DNA of 5,979 nucleotides from Balneolaceae bacterium (GTDB lineage: Bacteria; Bacteroidota; Rhodothermia; Balneolales; Balneolaceae). Below the pieces are notes generated by a model that was not told where the DNA came from, searched no databases, and saw only the letters and a program-made list of their open reading frames with translations. Location: positions 1 through 5,979 of the forward strand of contig PWFZ01000244.1 of NCBI GenBank assembly GCA_003555185.1, written 5' to 3'. Shown one piece after another: positions 1-5,979 of this stretch. A program made the translations under genes and the position numbers. The first letter of the stretch is position 1, and each line of letters opens with the position of its first letter.

Positions 1-39
1 CAAACCTACGTAACCTGTTCCAACTACTGTAATCTTCAT
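1..39 (-). CDS. Probable UDP-glucose 6-dehydrogenase, N-terminal 13 codons only (partial)
   Basis: Only the first 13 codons are inside the window; the gene runs off the left edge. They read MKITVVGTGYVGL, a beta strand followed by the GxGYVG dinucleotide-binding turn that opens the Rossmann fold of the UDP-glucose/GDP-mannose 6-dehydrogenase family. The Tyr-Val after the second glycine favours that family over malate dehydrogenase, which usually has Gly-Asn-Val or Gly-Asn-Ile. Such enzymes oxidise UDP-glucose to UDP-glucuronate with NAD+ in the cytoplasm, for surface polysaccharide precursors. The ATG lies 6 nt after the greA stop codon on the same strand, so the two are probably co-transcribed. 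No Shine-Dalgarno sequence is visible before it. With so few residues, another NAD-dependent sugar-nucleotide dehydrogenase of the same superfamily is possible. Confidence 0.6.
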   Translation of the reverse strand, partial: MKITVVGTGYVGL

Positions 40-45
40 GATGGA

Positions 46-516
46 TTATTTTTCTATGTTTTTTATTTCTAACTCAAGCATGCCGGCGGGTACTTTAACC
101 TCTACCACATCTCCAATCTCTTTTCCTAAAATAGCCTGGCCAATGGGCGATTCTACAGATATCTTGCCTGCTTTAAAATCAGCTTCGTCTTTTGAGACCA
201 AACTGTACTTCATCTCTTTATTGGTCTTCTTATTCAGAATGGTGATGGTAGAAAGCAGATACACTTTAGATGTATCAATATTTCTTTCATCAATTATAGT
301 AGCTGTTGCAAGAGTGTTTTCGAGTTCCGCTATTCGAGATTCCAGATGACCCTGAGCTTCTTTGGCTGCATCATACTCTGCATTTTCACTCAAATCACCT
401 TTTGCCCTGGCTTCAGAAATTTCTTCAGCGATTTCCCTTCTTCCCCGGGTTTTTAAATCTCTTAGCTCCTTATCTAACTTTTCGTAACCTTCCTTTGATA
501 GATAGTTTTTCTTCAT
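46..516 (-). CDS. greA: Transcription elongation factor GreA
   Basis: GreA enters the secondary channel of a backtracked RNA polymerase and stimulates cleavage of the extruded RNA 3' end, rescuing stalled elongation complexes. The 156-residue product is close to the usual family length (about 158). Residues 1-75 form the antiparallel coiled coil. Its tip carries the family signature ARAKGDLSENAEYDAA, with the two catalytic acidic residues D41 and E44 in place. Residues from about 80 to the end are the FKBP-like domain, with the typical SPIGQAILGKEIGD stretch near 123-136. The ATG at 516 is preceded by AAGGAAGG close upstream, one of the better ribosome binding sites in the window. A terminator-like hairpin lies in the leader 28 nt upstream. 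The gene is followed after 6 nt by the probable UDP-glucose dehydrogenase gene and is divergent from the methyltransferase gene. No unusual features are seen within the protein. Confidence 0.97.
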   Translation of the reverse strand: MKKNYLSKEGYEKLDKELRDLKTRGRREIAEEISEARAKGDLSENAEYDAAKEAQGHLESRIAELENTLATATIIDERNIDTSKVYLLSTITILNKKTNKEMKYSLVSKDEADFKAGKISVESPIGQAILGKEIGDVVEVKVPAGMLELEIKNIEK

Positions 517-543
517 ACCTTCCTTGTGACTTTTAATAAATAA

Positions 544-567
544 AAAAGCAGTCTTTCAACTGCTTTT
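544..567 (-). terminator. Terminator-like hairpin in the greA leader (possible attenuator)
   Basis: A perfect 9-bp inverted repeat (544-552 AAAAGCAGT with 559-567 ACTGCTTTT) encloses a 6-nt loop. Read on the minus strand, the stem runs into an interrupted T-rich tract (TTTTTTATTTATT), the form of a Rho-independent terminator, although the stem has only three G-C pairs. It lies upstream of the greA start in the same direction as greA, so termination here would happen in the greA leader and not after a gene. On the plus strand it is followed by a weaker T-rich stretch. E. coli greA is known to have a leader terminator that yields short RNAs (GraL); a similar role here is an inference from position only. 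Confidence 0.5.
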
Positions 568-595
568 GCTTAAATTTTCTTCGTTATTTTATAAT
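566..595 (+). promoter_or_regulatory. Possible promoter for the SpoU-family methyltransferase gene
   Basis: A perfect TATAAT lies at 590-595 on the plus strand, with TTGCTT at 566-571, 18 nt upstream, as a weak -35 box. It would give a leader of roughly 60 nt before the TTG start at 662. The elements overlap the right arm of the hairpin and lie close to the possible greA promoter on the other strand. AT-richness makes a chance TATAAT plausible. Confidence 0.28.
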
Positions 596-598
596 CAT

Positions 599-630
599 AG
601 AAAATAGGACGATAATCGCTGTTTTCCCAA
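599..630 (-). promoter_or_regulatory. Possible greA promoter (Bacteroidota-like)
   Basis: On the minus strand, TTGG (630-627) is followed after 20 nt by TATTTTCT (606-599). This approximates the Bacteroidota -33 TTTG / -7 TAnnTTTG arrangement, with mismatches in the second half of the -7 box. Transcription from it would begin near 590-595 and pass through the 544-567 hairpin before greA. The match is partial and the region is AT-rich, so chance is a real possibility. Confidence 0.25.
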
Positions 631-661
631 CCTAAAAATTCACCCTCAATCTTTTTTCAGT

Positions 662-1192
662 TTGAAGAAACGCAGTACTAAGGAAATACTCCAAAACAAT
701 CAGGAGCGGAATTCACCGCTAAAAAAAGATTTTATTCTGTGGCTTCATAATATTCGAAGTCTCCACAATGTGGGGGCTGCTTTTCGCTCAGCTGATGCGT
801 TTGGAATACATCAATTATGGGTTTCCGGATATACTCCTACCCCGCCCCGCCCCGAAATAACCAAAACGGCAATCGGTGCGGAAGAACATGTTTCGTGGAA
901 GTCGATTGAGGAACCCGAAAAATCAGCTCTGAAACTTAAAGAAGAAGGCTATCAACTGATTGGACTTGAGCAGACGCTGAACAGCGAAATGCTTCACACG
1001 TTTCAGCCCCGGAAGGAAAAAATCTGCTTAATTTTAGGAAATGAAGTCACAGGAATTAGTAAGGATATGTTACCTTATCTTGATGTAGCCGTGGAAATTC
1101 CTCAATTTGGAATGAAGCATTCGTTAAATGTATCGGTTGCAGCCGGAGTTGCCTTATACGCATTTTATGAAAAATTTGAATCCGGCCTTTAA
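662..1192 (+). CDS. SpoU/TrmH-family RNA 2'-O-methyltransferase
   Basis: This is an S-adenosylmethionine-dependent methyltransferase of the SPOUT (trefoil-knot) class that methylates ribose 2'-OH groups in tRNA or rRNA in the cytoplasm. All three SpoU motifs are present. Motif 1 is NIRSLHNVGAAFRSADAFG (residues 30-48), with catalytic-type N36 and R42. Motif 2 is LILGNEVTGIS (123-133). Motif 3 is IPQFGMKHSLNVSVAAG (146-162). At 176 residues it is essentially the catalytic domain, without the N-terminal substrate-binding domain of RlmB-like members or the C-terminal extension of E. coli TrmH. The TTG start is chosen because no in-frame ATG exists before residue 110, an in-frame stop sits at 605-607, and the opening residues (MKKRSTKEIL) resemble the N-termini of short Bacteroidota members. 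No Shine-Dalgarno sequence is visible. The exact target nucleotide cannot be read from the sequence, so no gene symbol is given. It is 77 nt upstream of metG, on the same strand. Confidence 0.92.
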   Translation: MKKRSTKEILQNNQERNSPLKKDFILWLHNIRSLHNVGAAFRSADAFGIHQLWVSGYTPTPPRPEITKTAIGAEEHVSWKSIEEPEKSALKLKEEGYQLIGLEQTLNSEMLHTFQPRKEKICLILGNEVTGISKDMLPYLDVAVEIPQFGMKHSLNVSVAAGVALYAFYEKFESGL

Positions 1193-1212
1193 GAATTTAG
1201 TTCTATTAATGA

Positions 1213-1244
1213 TTGGTAACTTTATCAAACAGGCGTTATTTTCG
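1213..1244 (+). promoter_or_regulatory. Possible metG promoter (Bacteroidota-like)
   Basis: TTGG at 1213-1216 is followed after 20 nt by TATTTTCG at 1237-1244, which matches TAnnTTTG except at one position. A second near-match, TAACTTTA, lies at 1217-1224 but has no convincing partner upstream. If the first is used, transcription would start near 1250, leaving only a very short leader and making the overlapping inverted repeat a DNA element and not an RNA one. Confidence 0.28.
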
Positions 1245-1256
1245 GCGCCAAAGTTA
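1217..1256 (+). promoter_or_regulatory. Bulged inverted repeat immediately upstream of metG
   Basis: TAACTTT (1217-1223) is exactly complementary to AAAGTTA (1250-1256). Inside it, GGCG (1232-1235) pairs with CGCC (1246-1249). The right-hand arms are contiguous and the left-hand arms are separated by 8 unpaired bases (ATCAAACA), giving an 11-bp stem with one asymmetric bulge and a 10-nt loop. It ends 13 nt before the metG ATG. No T-tract follows, so it is not an intrinsic terminator of the upstream gene. It could be a structured leader, an operator, or chance. Confidence 0.35.
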
Positions 1257-1269
1257 AGTAAAACAGAAT

Positions 1270-3300
1270 ATGTCAGAAAGAATTTTAATAACATCTGCAC
1301 TTCCCTACGCTAACGGCCCCCTTCATTTGGGTCACCTTGCCGGGGCTTATTTACCTGCAGATTTGTATACCCGATTTCAACGATTGAAAGGCAAAGACGT
1401 AATTCACATTTGTGGCTCTGATGAACATGGTGTCCCCATCACTATCGCCGCCGAAAAAGAAGGTATAACACCGCAACAGGTGGTGGATAAATTCCACACT
1501 CAAAACGAGGAAACCTTCAAAAAAATCGGGATCGATTTCGACTATTTTGGAAGAACCAGCTCTGAAGTACACAGAAAAACGTCGCAGGACTTTTTCAAAA
1601 ACCTCTACGACCAGGGGCTGTTTAAAAAGAAAAAAGAAGAGCAGCTTTATGATGAAGATGCCGAAATGTTTCTGCCCGATCGCTATGTAAAAGGAACTTG
1701 TCCCATTTGTGGGCATCCCGAAGCGTATGGCGATCAGTGCGAGAAATGCGGATCATCGCTCTCTCCTACTGAATTAATTGATCCCATTAGCGCCATTACC
1801 GGAAATGTACCAATCCTTAAAAAAACCGAGCACTGGTATTTACCACTTGGCGATTTCCAGGACCGGCTCGAAACCTGGATCGACTCTCGTGAAAATTGGA
1901 AATCGAATGTGATTGGTCAGTGCAAAAGCTGGCTCGATACCGGTTTGGGCGATCGCGCCGTAACCCGAGATTTAACATGGGGTGTTCCGGTACCCTTGCC
2001 CGATGCGGATGGAAAAGTACTCTATGTTTGGTTTGATGCGCCCATTGGTTATATATCAGCCACCAAAGAGTGGGCTGACTTAAAAGGAGAACCGGATCTT
2101 TGGGAGAAATACTGGAAAGATGAGGAGACCTCCCTCATTCACTTTATTGGGAAAGACAACATTGTATTCCATTGTATTATGTTTCCCGCTATGCTGATGC
2201 AGCATGGTGATTATGTGCTGCCCAAGAATGTACCCGCAAACGAATTCTTAAACCTCGAGGGTAAAAAATTATCCACTTCAAAAGGATGGGCAGTTTGGCT
2301 ACATGAATACCTGGAAGAGTTTGAACCCGATCTGCTGCGTTACGTCTTGGGAACGACACTGCCGGAAGCAAAAGATTCTGATTTTTCATGGAAAGATTTT
2401 CAGGCGCGCATCAATGGAGAGCTGGCTGATATATTAGGGAATTTTATTTTCCGGACCACAAGCTTTACCCAGCGGTTTTTCGATGGTGAAGTTCCTGCAT
2501 TAAAGGATCCTACAGAGACGGATCTTAACGCCCTAAAGGCGATTCAGAAACAGAAAGAAAAAATCGATGCTGCCTACGAGAATTTTAAATTTCGGGAAGC
2601 CATTGCCGAAACTATGAATTTAGCGCGTATCGGAAACCGGTACTTTACGGAAACCGAACCCTGGAAATCCCGCAAGGAGAATCCACAGGCATGTGCAAAT
2701 ACACTTTATATATGCACGCAAATCAGCGGTGCGCTGAGTCTGCTATTTCAACCGGTAATGCCTCTGAAAATGTATTCGTTGCGCGAACAATTGGGTATTC
2801 CCCATATCACTGGGTGGGATCAAATAAATGACCACCTGGTTCCTGCAGGACATTTAATCGCAGATCATGAAATATTATTTAAGAAAATTGAGGATGAAGT
2901 AGTGGAACAAGAAATTCAGAAGCTTAAAGATAAAGCCAAAGCCGCCGAACCAGCAGCCAAAAAATTTCCACCACTAAAAGAAACTGCGACTTTTGATGAC
3001 TTTATGTCTCTCGATCTGCGGGCCGGAAAAATTATAAAGGCCGAAAAGGTGAAAAAATCCAACAAACTGATTCAAATAACCGTTGATTTAGGATTTGAAA
3101 AGCGAACCATTCTTTCGGGAGTGGCGGAATATTTTAAACCTGACGATATTATCGGAACATCTGTCTGTGTGGTAGCTAACCTTGCACCAAAGAAAATGAT
3201 GGGAATAGAAAGTAATGGTATGATTTTGATGGGTGAAGATAGCGAAGGGGGTCTCCACTTTGTATCTACCGATGCCGAGCCAGGCAGCCCTATTACCTAA
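1270..3300 (+). CDS. metG: Methionine--tRNA ligase (methionyl-tRNA synthetase)
   Basis: This cytoplasmic class I synthetase charges tRNA-Met and initiator tRNA with methionine, using ATP. The 676-residue protein has the full E. coli-type layout. The Rossmann fold carries HLGH (residues 19-22, the HIGH motif). The connective-peptide zinc knuckle has C144, C147, C157 and C160. The second ATP motif is KLSTS (333-337), a variant of KMSKS that to my knowledge is usual in Bacteroidota. The helical anticodon-binding domain has N391 and R395, which coincide with the E. coli anticodon-reading positions, and W465 probably plays the role of E. coli W461. A charged Lys/Ala-rich linker near 550-570 leads to a C-terminal EMAP-II-like tRNA-binding domain (about 576-676), which in this family also supports dimerisation. 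The ATG at 1270 fits the family N-terminus (ILITSALPYANG). It has no strong Shine-Dalgarno sequence and an A-rich leader. The stop is 8 nt before the debranching-enzyme start, suggesting co-transcription. Confidence 0.98.
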   Translation: MSERILITSALPYANGPLHLGHLAGAYLPADLYTRFQRLKGKDVIHICGSDEHGVPITIAAEKEGITPQQVVDKFHTQNEETFKKIGIDFDYFGRTSSEVHRKTSQDFFKNLYDQGLFKKKKEEQLYDEDAEMFLPDRYVKGTCPICGHPEAYGDQCEKCGSSLSPTELIDPISAITGNVPILKKTEHWYLPLGDFQDRLETWIDSRENWKSNVIGQCKSWLDTGLGDRAVTRDLTWGVPVPLPDADGKVLYVWFDAPIGYISATKEWADLKGEPDLWEKYWKDEETSLIHFIGKDNIVFHCIMFPAMLMQHGDYVLPKNVPANEFLNLEGKKLSTSKGWAVWLHEYLEEFEPDLLRYVLGTTLPEAKDSDFSWKDFQARINGELADILGNFIFRTTSFTQRFFDGEVPALKDPTETDLNALKAIQKQKEKIDAAYENFKFREAIAETMNLARIGNRYFTETEPWKSRKENPQACANTLYICTQISGALSLLFQPVMPLKMYSLREQLGIPHITGWDQINDHLVPAGHLIADHEILFKKIEDEVVEQEIQKLKDKAKAAEPAAKKFPPLKETATFDDFMSLDLRAGKIIKAEKVKKSNKLIQITVDLGFEKRTILSGVAEYFKPDDIIGTSVCVVANLAPKKMMGIESNGMILMGEDSEGGLHFVSTDAEPGSPIT

Positions 3301-3308
3301 ATAATTAT

Positions 3309-5291
3309 ATGAAAGAAGATAACTCACGAGCTCAGTCCGGTGTTCACTCCGGCGAGGAATCTACATACTTTTGCTACTATTGTCCGGAAGCGAATAACGT
3401 TTACTGCGAAATTTTTGATGACTACGAAAGCCCGAAAAGCTCCTCTCATCAACTAGAAAAAGATGAACATGGCTATTGGCATTTGACCATCGACCAAGAT
3501 TTAGTGGATAAATGGTATGCATACCGTGTGGATCATGGAGATGAACTAGATGAAAGAAACCCTTTCAAAGACCACCTATTTGCCGATCCCTACAGTAAAC
3601 ACGTAACGGTGAAAAATAATTACCGTCAGGAGGCAAAATCGAAAATTGTGCGTGACGATTTTGACTGGGAAGGCGATCAGCATCAGTTCCCTGAAGATCC
3701 GCGTGATTTAATTATTTACGAAACCCACCTTAAGGATTTAACCGCCCACCCATCAAGCAAAGCGCATGGAGATGGGTTTTACAACAAGTTTATCGACCTG
3801 AATCAGGAAGGTGGTATAGCTCACCTGAAAAAACTGGGGGTTAATTGTGTGGAATTCTTGCCTTTACAGAAGTTCCCACCTGTAGAACCCCCCTATGGCG
3901 AAACAACCGAAGAGGGTTTTTTCAACACCTGGAATCCCTACGCTGAAAATTACTGGGGTTATATGACCAGTTTTTTCTTTGCTCCGGAATCCTCATTTGC
4001 ATCCGATCGGTCCGAAAAATATTCCGGTTACACCACAGCATCTATTACCGAGTTTAAAAATATGGTGAAGGAGTTGCATAAAGAGGGAATTACAGTGTTA
4101 ATGGATGTGGTATACAATCACACCTCACTGTTTGACCTGAACCCCTGCACTCACCTTTGTCCGCACACCTATTTACGCCTGAATGAAAAAGGCGAATTTA
4201 TGAACCGTAGCGGAACAGGCAACGAATTCAGGTCTGAACATGAAGTTGGGCGGCAATTGATTCTCGATTCCCTTACCTACTGGATGAATGAATTTCATGT
4301 GGATGGATTTCGGTTTGACCTGGCAGCCTTACTAGATAAAGATACCTGGAATGCCATACGTGATGAGCTTCAGACGATCGACCCCAGAGTGGTTTTAATC
4401 GCTGAACCATGGGGTGGATATTATTCACCTGCTCATTTTTCGGAGCATGAATGGGCTTCCTGGAACGATCGAATAAGAAACTCAGTGAAGGGATCCGATC
4501 CTCTTCATGATCGTGGCTTTATCTTTTCGGAATGGCAGGATGAGACCGGCCGTGAAAGACTTGAAAACATATTTACAGGCACACTAAAAGGAAAAAGTGG
4601 CGGTTTGTTCGAAACCTCAGAACACAGCGTAAATTATCTTGAAAGTCATGATGGTTATACTTTAGGTGATTTTATTCGCATTGGGTTAAACCCTGAACTA
4701 TCAGATACCGTAATTGCGGATACCGAGCAACTTATCTCTCTCAATGATGATGAGATGGCACTGGCAAAGCTTGCAGCCGTATCGCTTTTCTGCTCACAGG
4801 GAATTACAATGATTCATGCGGGCCAGGAATTTGCCCGCTCAAAAATTATAGCTGATGTAGGTGTGGATGATCCTGACATTGGAAAGATGGATCATAACAG
4901 TTATCAAAAAGATAATTCCACTAACTGGATCGATTTTGATACACTCAAAAAGAACAGGAAGCTCTTTAGCTATTATCAGGGATTGATAGAGCTCAGAAAA
5001 CAGTCACCCGCTCTGCGGAAAGCCGATCCTGAAGAAATTGAATTTGATCATTTTGATAACCCACTGCTCTTTTCATTTATCATCAGCGGAAAATCTACCC
5101 AAGATATGTTTGACTATTATGTGGTTTTAAATGGAAACAGATCAGATACAGCAACTGTAAAGCTGCCAATGGGATCGTGGGAATTACTGGTAAATAATGA
5201 GATTGCATCCTCGCAAGCAATTGATATCTTAAGCGGTGACGTAAAAATATCACCAAAAAGCGGTTCAATATTTCGGAAATTGCGAAATTAA
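3309..5291 (+). CDS. GH13 alpha-1,6-glucan debranching enzyme (type I pullulanase/isoamylase-like)
   Basis: A cytoplasmic glycoside hydrolase predicted to cleave alpha-1,6 branch points of glycogen or related glucans. Residues about 18-110 look like a CBM48 beta-sandwich, and about 130-560 form the catalytic (beta/alpha)8 barrel. The four GH13 regions are complete: I DVVYNH (266-271); II GFRFD with nucleophile D337; III AEPW with acid/base E366; IV ESHD with transition-state Asp D448. A beta-sheet C-terminal domain follows. Pullulanase-like traits are YLESHD, HAGQEFARSK and DHNSYQKDNSTNWIDF. Isoamylase/TreX-like traits are NYWGYxxxxFFAPE, AEPW and HDGYTL, so the subfamily is left open. The protein is 660 residues with no signal peptide or membrane segment, arguing for storage-glucan rather than extracellular use. 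The ATG follows the metG stop by 8 nt with an AT-rich leader and no Shine-Dalgarno sequence. Cysteines cluster oddly at C22/C25/C33 and C280/C284. Branching or trehalose-forming activity is less likely but not excluded. Confidence 0.88.
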   Translation: MKEDNSRAQSGVHSGEESTYFCYYCPEANNVYCEIFDDYESPKSSSHQLEKDEHGYWHLTIDQDLVDKWYAYRVDHGDELDERNPFKDHLFADPYSKHVTVKNNYRQEAKSKIVRDDFDWEGDQHQFPEDPRDLIIYETHLKDLTAHPSSKAHGDGFYNKFIDLNQEGGIAHLKKLGVNCVEFLPLQKFPPVEPPYGETTEEGFFNTWNPYAENYWGYMTSFFFAPESSFASDRSEKYSGYTTASITEFKNMVKELHKEGITVLMDVVYNHTSLFDLNPCTHLCPHTYLRLNEKGEFMNRSGTGNEFRSEHEVGRQLILDSLTYWMNEFHVDGFRFDLAALLDKDTWNAIRDELQTIDPRVVLIAEPWGGYYSPAHFSEHEWASWNDRIRNSVKGSDPLHDRGFIFSEWQDETGRERLENIFTGTLKGKSGGLFETSEHSVNYLESHDGYTLGDFIRIGLNPELSDTVIADTEQLISLNDDEMALAKLAAVSLFCSQGITMIHAGQEFARSKIIADVGVDDPDIGKMDHNSYQKDNSTNWIDFDTLKKNRKLFSYYQGLIELRKQSPALRKADPEEIEFDHFDNPLLFSFIISGKSTQDMFDYYVVLNGNRSDTATVKLPMGSWELLVNNEIASSQAIDILSGDVKISPKSGSIFRKLRN

Positions 5292-5325
5292 TTATTTTAT
5301 TCAGGCAACATAAACAATAAAGACC

Positions 5326-5329
5326 GGAG
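5326..5329 (+). promoter_or_regulatory. Ribosome binding site deciding the TTG start of the transporter
   Basis: GGAG lies 5 nt before the TTG at 5335-5337, a good Shine-Dalgarno match and spacing. An in-frame stop at 5311-5313 limits any upstream extension, and the next in-frame ATG would remove the first transmembrane helix. The site therefore fixes TTG as the start. Confidence 0.7.
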
Positions 5330-5334
5330 CAAAC

Positions 5335-5979
5335 TTGGCTACTACACCTACCAATAAACGGGGTACCTGGAACACAAAAGTTGGATTTATTCTTGCCGCT
5401 GCAGGCTCTGCAGTTGGCCTTGGAAATATTTGGGGATTCCCAACTCAGGTTGCCGATAATGGCGGCGCTGCTTTTATCTTAATTTATCTTCTTTGCTGTA
5501 TAATCATCGGTTTTCCGGTAATGGTAGCCGAACTAACACTGGGACGAAAAACACAGAAAAATCCGGTAGGAGCATTTAAAGCTCTCAGTAATGGAAATAA
5601 ATTTGTGCCCTTAATCGGGTATTGGGGTGTTTTATGTGGTGTGATGATCCTGTCATTCTATCTTGTTATTTCGGGTTGGACGCTGAGCTATGTTTTTGAA
5701 GAAGTCTTTTACTATTTCGGATATGAATCTATTGCTGCAACGCTGGGCGATTTGGGTAATGGGGTGAAAAATTCTGTCTTCACGCTCATATTTATGCTCA
5801 TGACTGTTTTGATTATTACAGGGGGAGTCAGCCGCGGTATAGAACGCGCAACAAAAATGCTGATGCCAGTTTTGATTTTTATTCTCATCTTGCTGATCGG
5901 CTATATATTCACTCTTGATGGCGCGATGGACGGTTTTAGGGTATATGTAATGCCTGACTTTTCAACCATCGACGGATCG
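5335..5979 (+). CDS. Sodium:neurotransmitter symporter (SNF/NSS, LeuT-fold) family transporter, N-terminal part
   Basis: An inner-membrane Na+-coupled importer of the neurotransmitter:sodium symporter family (LeuT, Tyt1 and relatives), which generally carry amino acids or related amines. The visible 215 codons, open to the right edge, start MATTPTNKRGTWNTKVGF. They include the family's diagnostic broken first helix, with GSAVGLGNIWGFP (residues 24-36) forming the sodium/substrate site. TM2 follows (IYLLCCIIIGFPVMVAELTLGR), then TM3 (around GYWGVLCGVMILSFYLVISGW), a loop, TM4 (VFTLIFMLMTVLIITGGV), the SRGIERATKMLMP turn, and TM5 (LIFILILLIGYIFTL). The piece ends in the MPDFS stretch that family members share after TM5. 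The TTG start is supported by GGAG 5 nt upstream. The substrate cannot be told from this part. The 43-nt gap after the debranching gene has no terminator-like hairpin, so read-through is possible. Confidence 0.92.
   Translation, partial: MATTPTNKRGTWNTKVGFILAAAGSAVGLGNIWGFPTQVADNGGAAFILIYLLCCIIIGFPVMVAELTLGRKTQKNPVGAFKALSNGNKFVPLIGYWGVLCGVMILSFYLVISGWTLSYVFEEVFYYFGYESIAATLGDLGNGVKNSVFTLIFMLMTVLIITGGVSRGIERATKMLMPVLIFILILLIGYIFTLDGAMDGFRVYVMPDFSTIDGS

Noticed and set aside
38..349. Plus-strand open frame of about 100 codons opposite greA.
   Set aside because: It is antisense to a clear greA, has no recognisable domain, and its composition follows from the reverse complement of greA codons.
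840..854. Three tandem CCCCG units inside the methyltransferase gene, GC-rich against the local background, as a possible phase-variable repeat.
   Set aside because: Only three units are present, and they encode the family-conserved TPTPPRPE stretch in frame, so protein constraint explains them better than slippage switching.
1244..1249. GGCGCC hexamer palindrome upstream of metG as a protein-binding site.
   Set aside because: A single 6-bp palindrome carries little weight, and its right half is already accounted for by the larger bulged inverted repeat.
1128..1313. Short plus-strand open frame bridging the methyltransferase 3' end and the metG start.
   Set aside because: It overlaps two well-supported genes in another frame, and no family resemblance is visible in its product.
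1621..1642. A-rich run in metG (encoding a KKKK-EE stretch) as a possible programmed frameshift site.
   Set aside because: The zero frame continues intact through the rest of a full-length synthetase, no alternative frame extends usefully, and lysine-rich codons in this genome naturally give A-runs.
1351..1716. Minus-strand open frame of about 120 codons inside metG.
   Set aside because: It is a reverse-strand shadow of conserved synthetase sequence, with no ribosome binding site and no recognisable domain. The same applies to minus-strand frames at 2189-2389 and 3088-3327.
5292..5334. Search for a terminator or promoter between the debranching gene and the transporter.
   Set aside because: No inverted repeat with a T-tract is present, and no TTG/TAnnTTTG pair with suitable spacing was found; only the GGAG ribosome binding site is supported.

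Overview
The window looks like ordinary chromosomal housekeeping DNA from a moderately low-GC Gram-negative bacterium of the Bacteroidota or the related Balneolota/Rhodothermota. This placement is an inference. It rests on starts that mostly lack a strong Shine-Dalgarno sequence, two TTG starts, a methionyl-tRNA synthetase with KLSTS in place of KMSKS, a short SpoU methyltransferase of the type common in those groups, and possible promoters with a Bacteroidota-like TTG / TAnnTTTG layout. No 16S rRNA or other decisive marker is present.

Layout: a leftward pair (greA, then the first 13 codons of a probable UDP-glucose 6-dehydrogenase, 6 nt apart) occupies 1-516. A 145-bp divergent intergenic region (517-661) holds a perfect 9-bp hairpin with a T-tract on the greA side, plus possible promoters in both directions. 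Rightward genes fill the rest: a SpoU/TrmH-family RNA methyltransferase (TTG start, 662-1192), metG (1270-3300), a GH13 alpha-1,6-glucan debranching enzyme (3309-5291, 8 nt after metG), and the first 215 codons of a sodium:neurotransmitter-symporter-family transporter (TTG start at 5335, running off the right edge).

How the genes relate: GreA (transcript cleavage), the RNA methyltransferase and MetG (tRNA charging) are information-processing functions. The debranching enzyme, which has no signal peptide, probably acts on stored glycogen in the cytoplasm. The symporter is an inner-membrane solute importer. The tight metG-debranching enzyme spacing suggests co-transcription, but no shared pathway is evident. 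No mobile element, CRISPR array, tRNA, rRNA, phage gene or defence system was seen. The most interesting signals are non-coding: a terminator-like hairpin in the greA leader and a bulged inverted repeat just before metG. I found no convincing new biological system.
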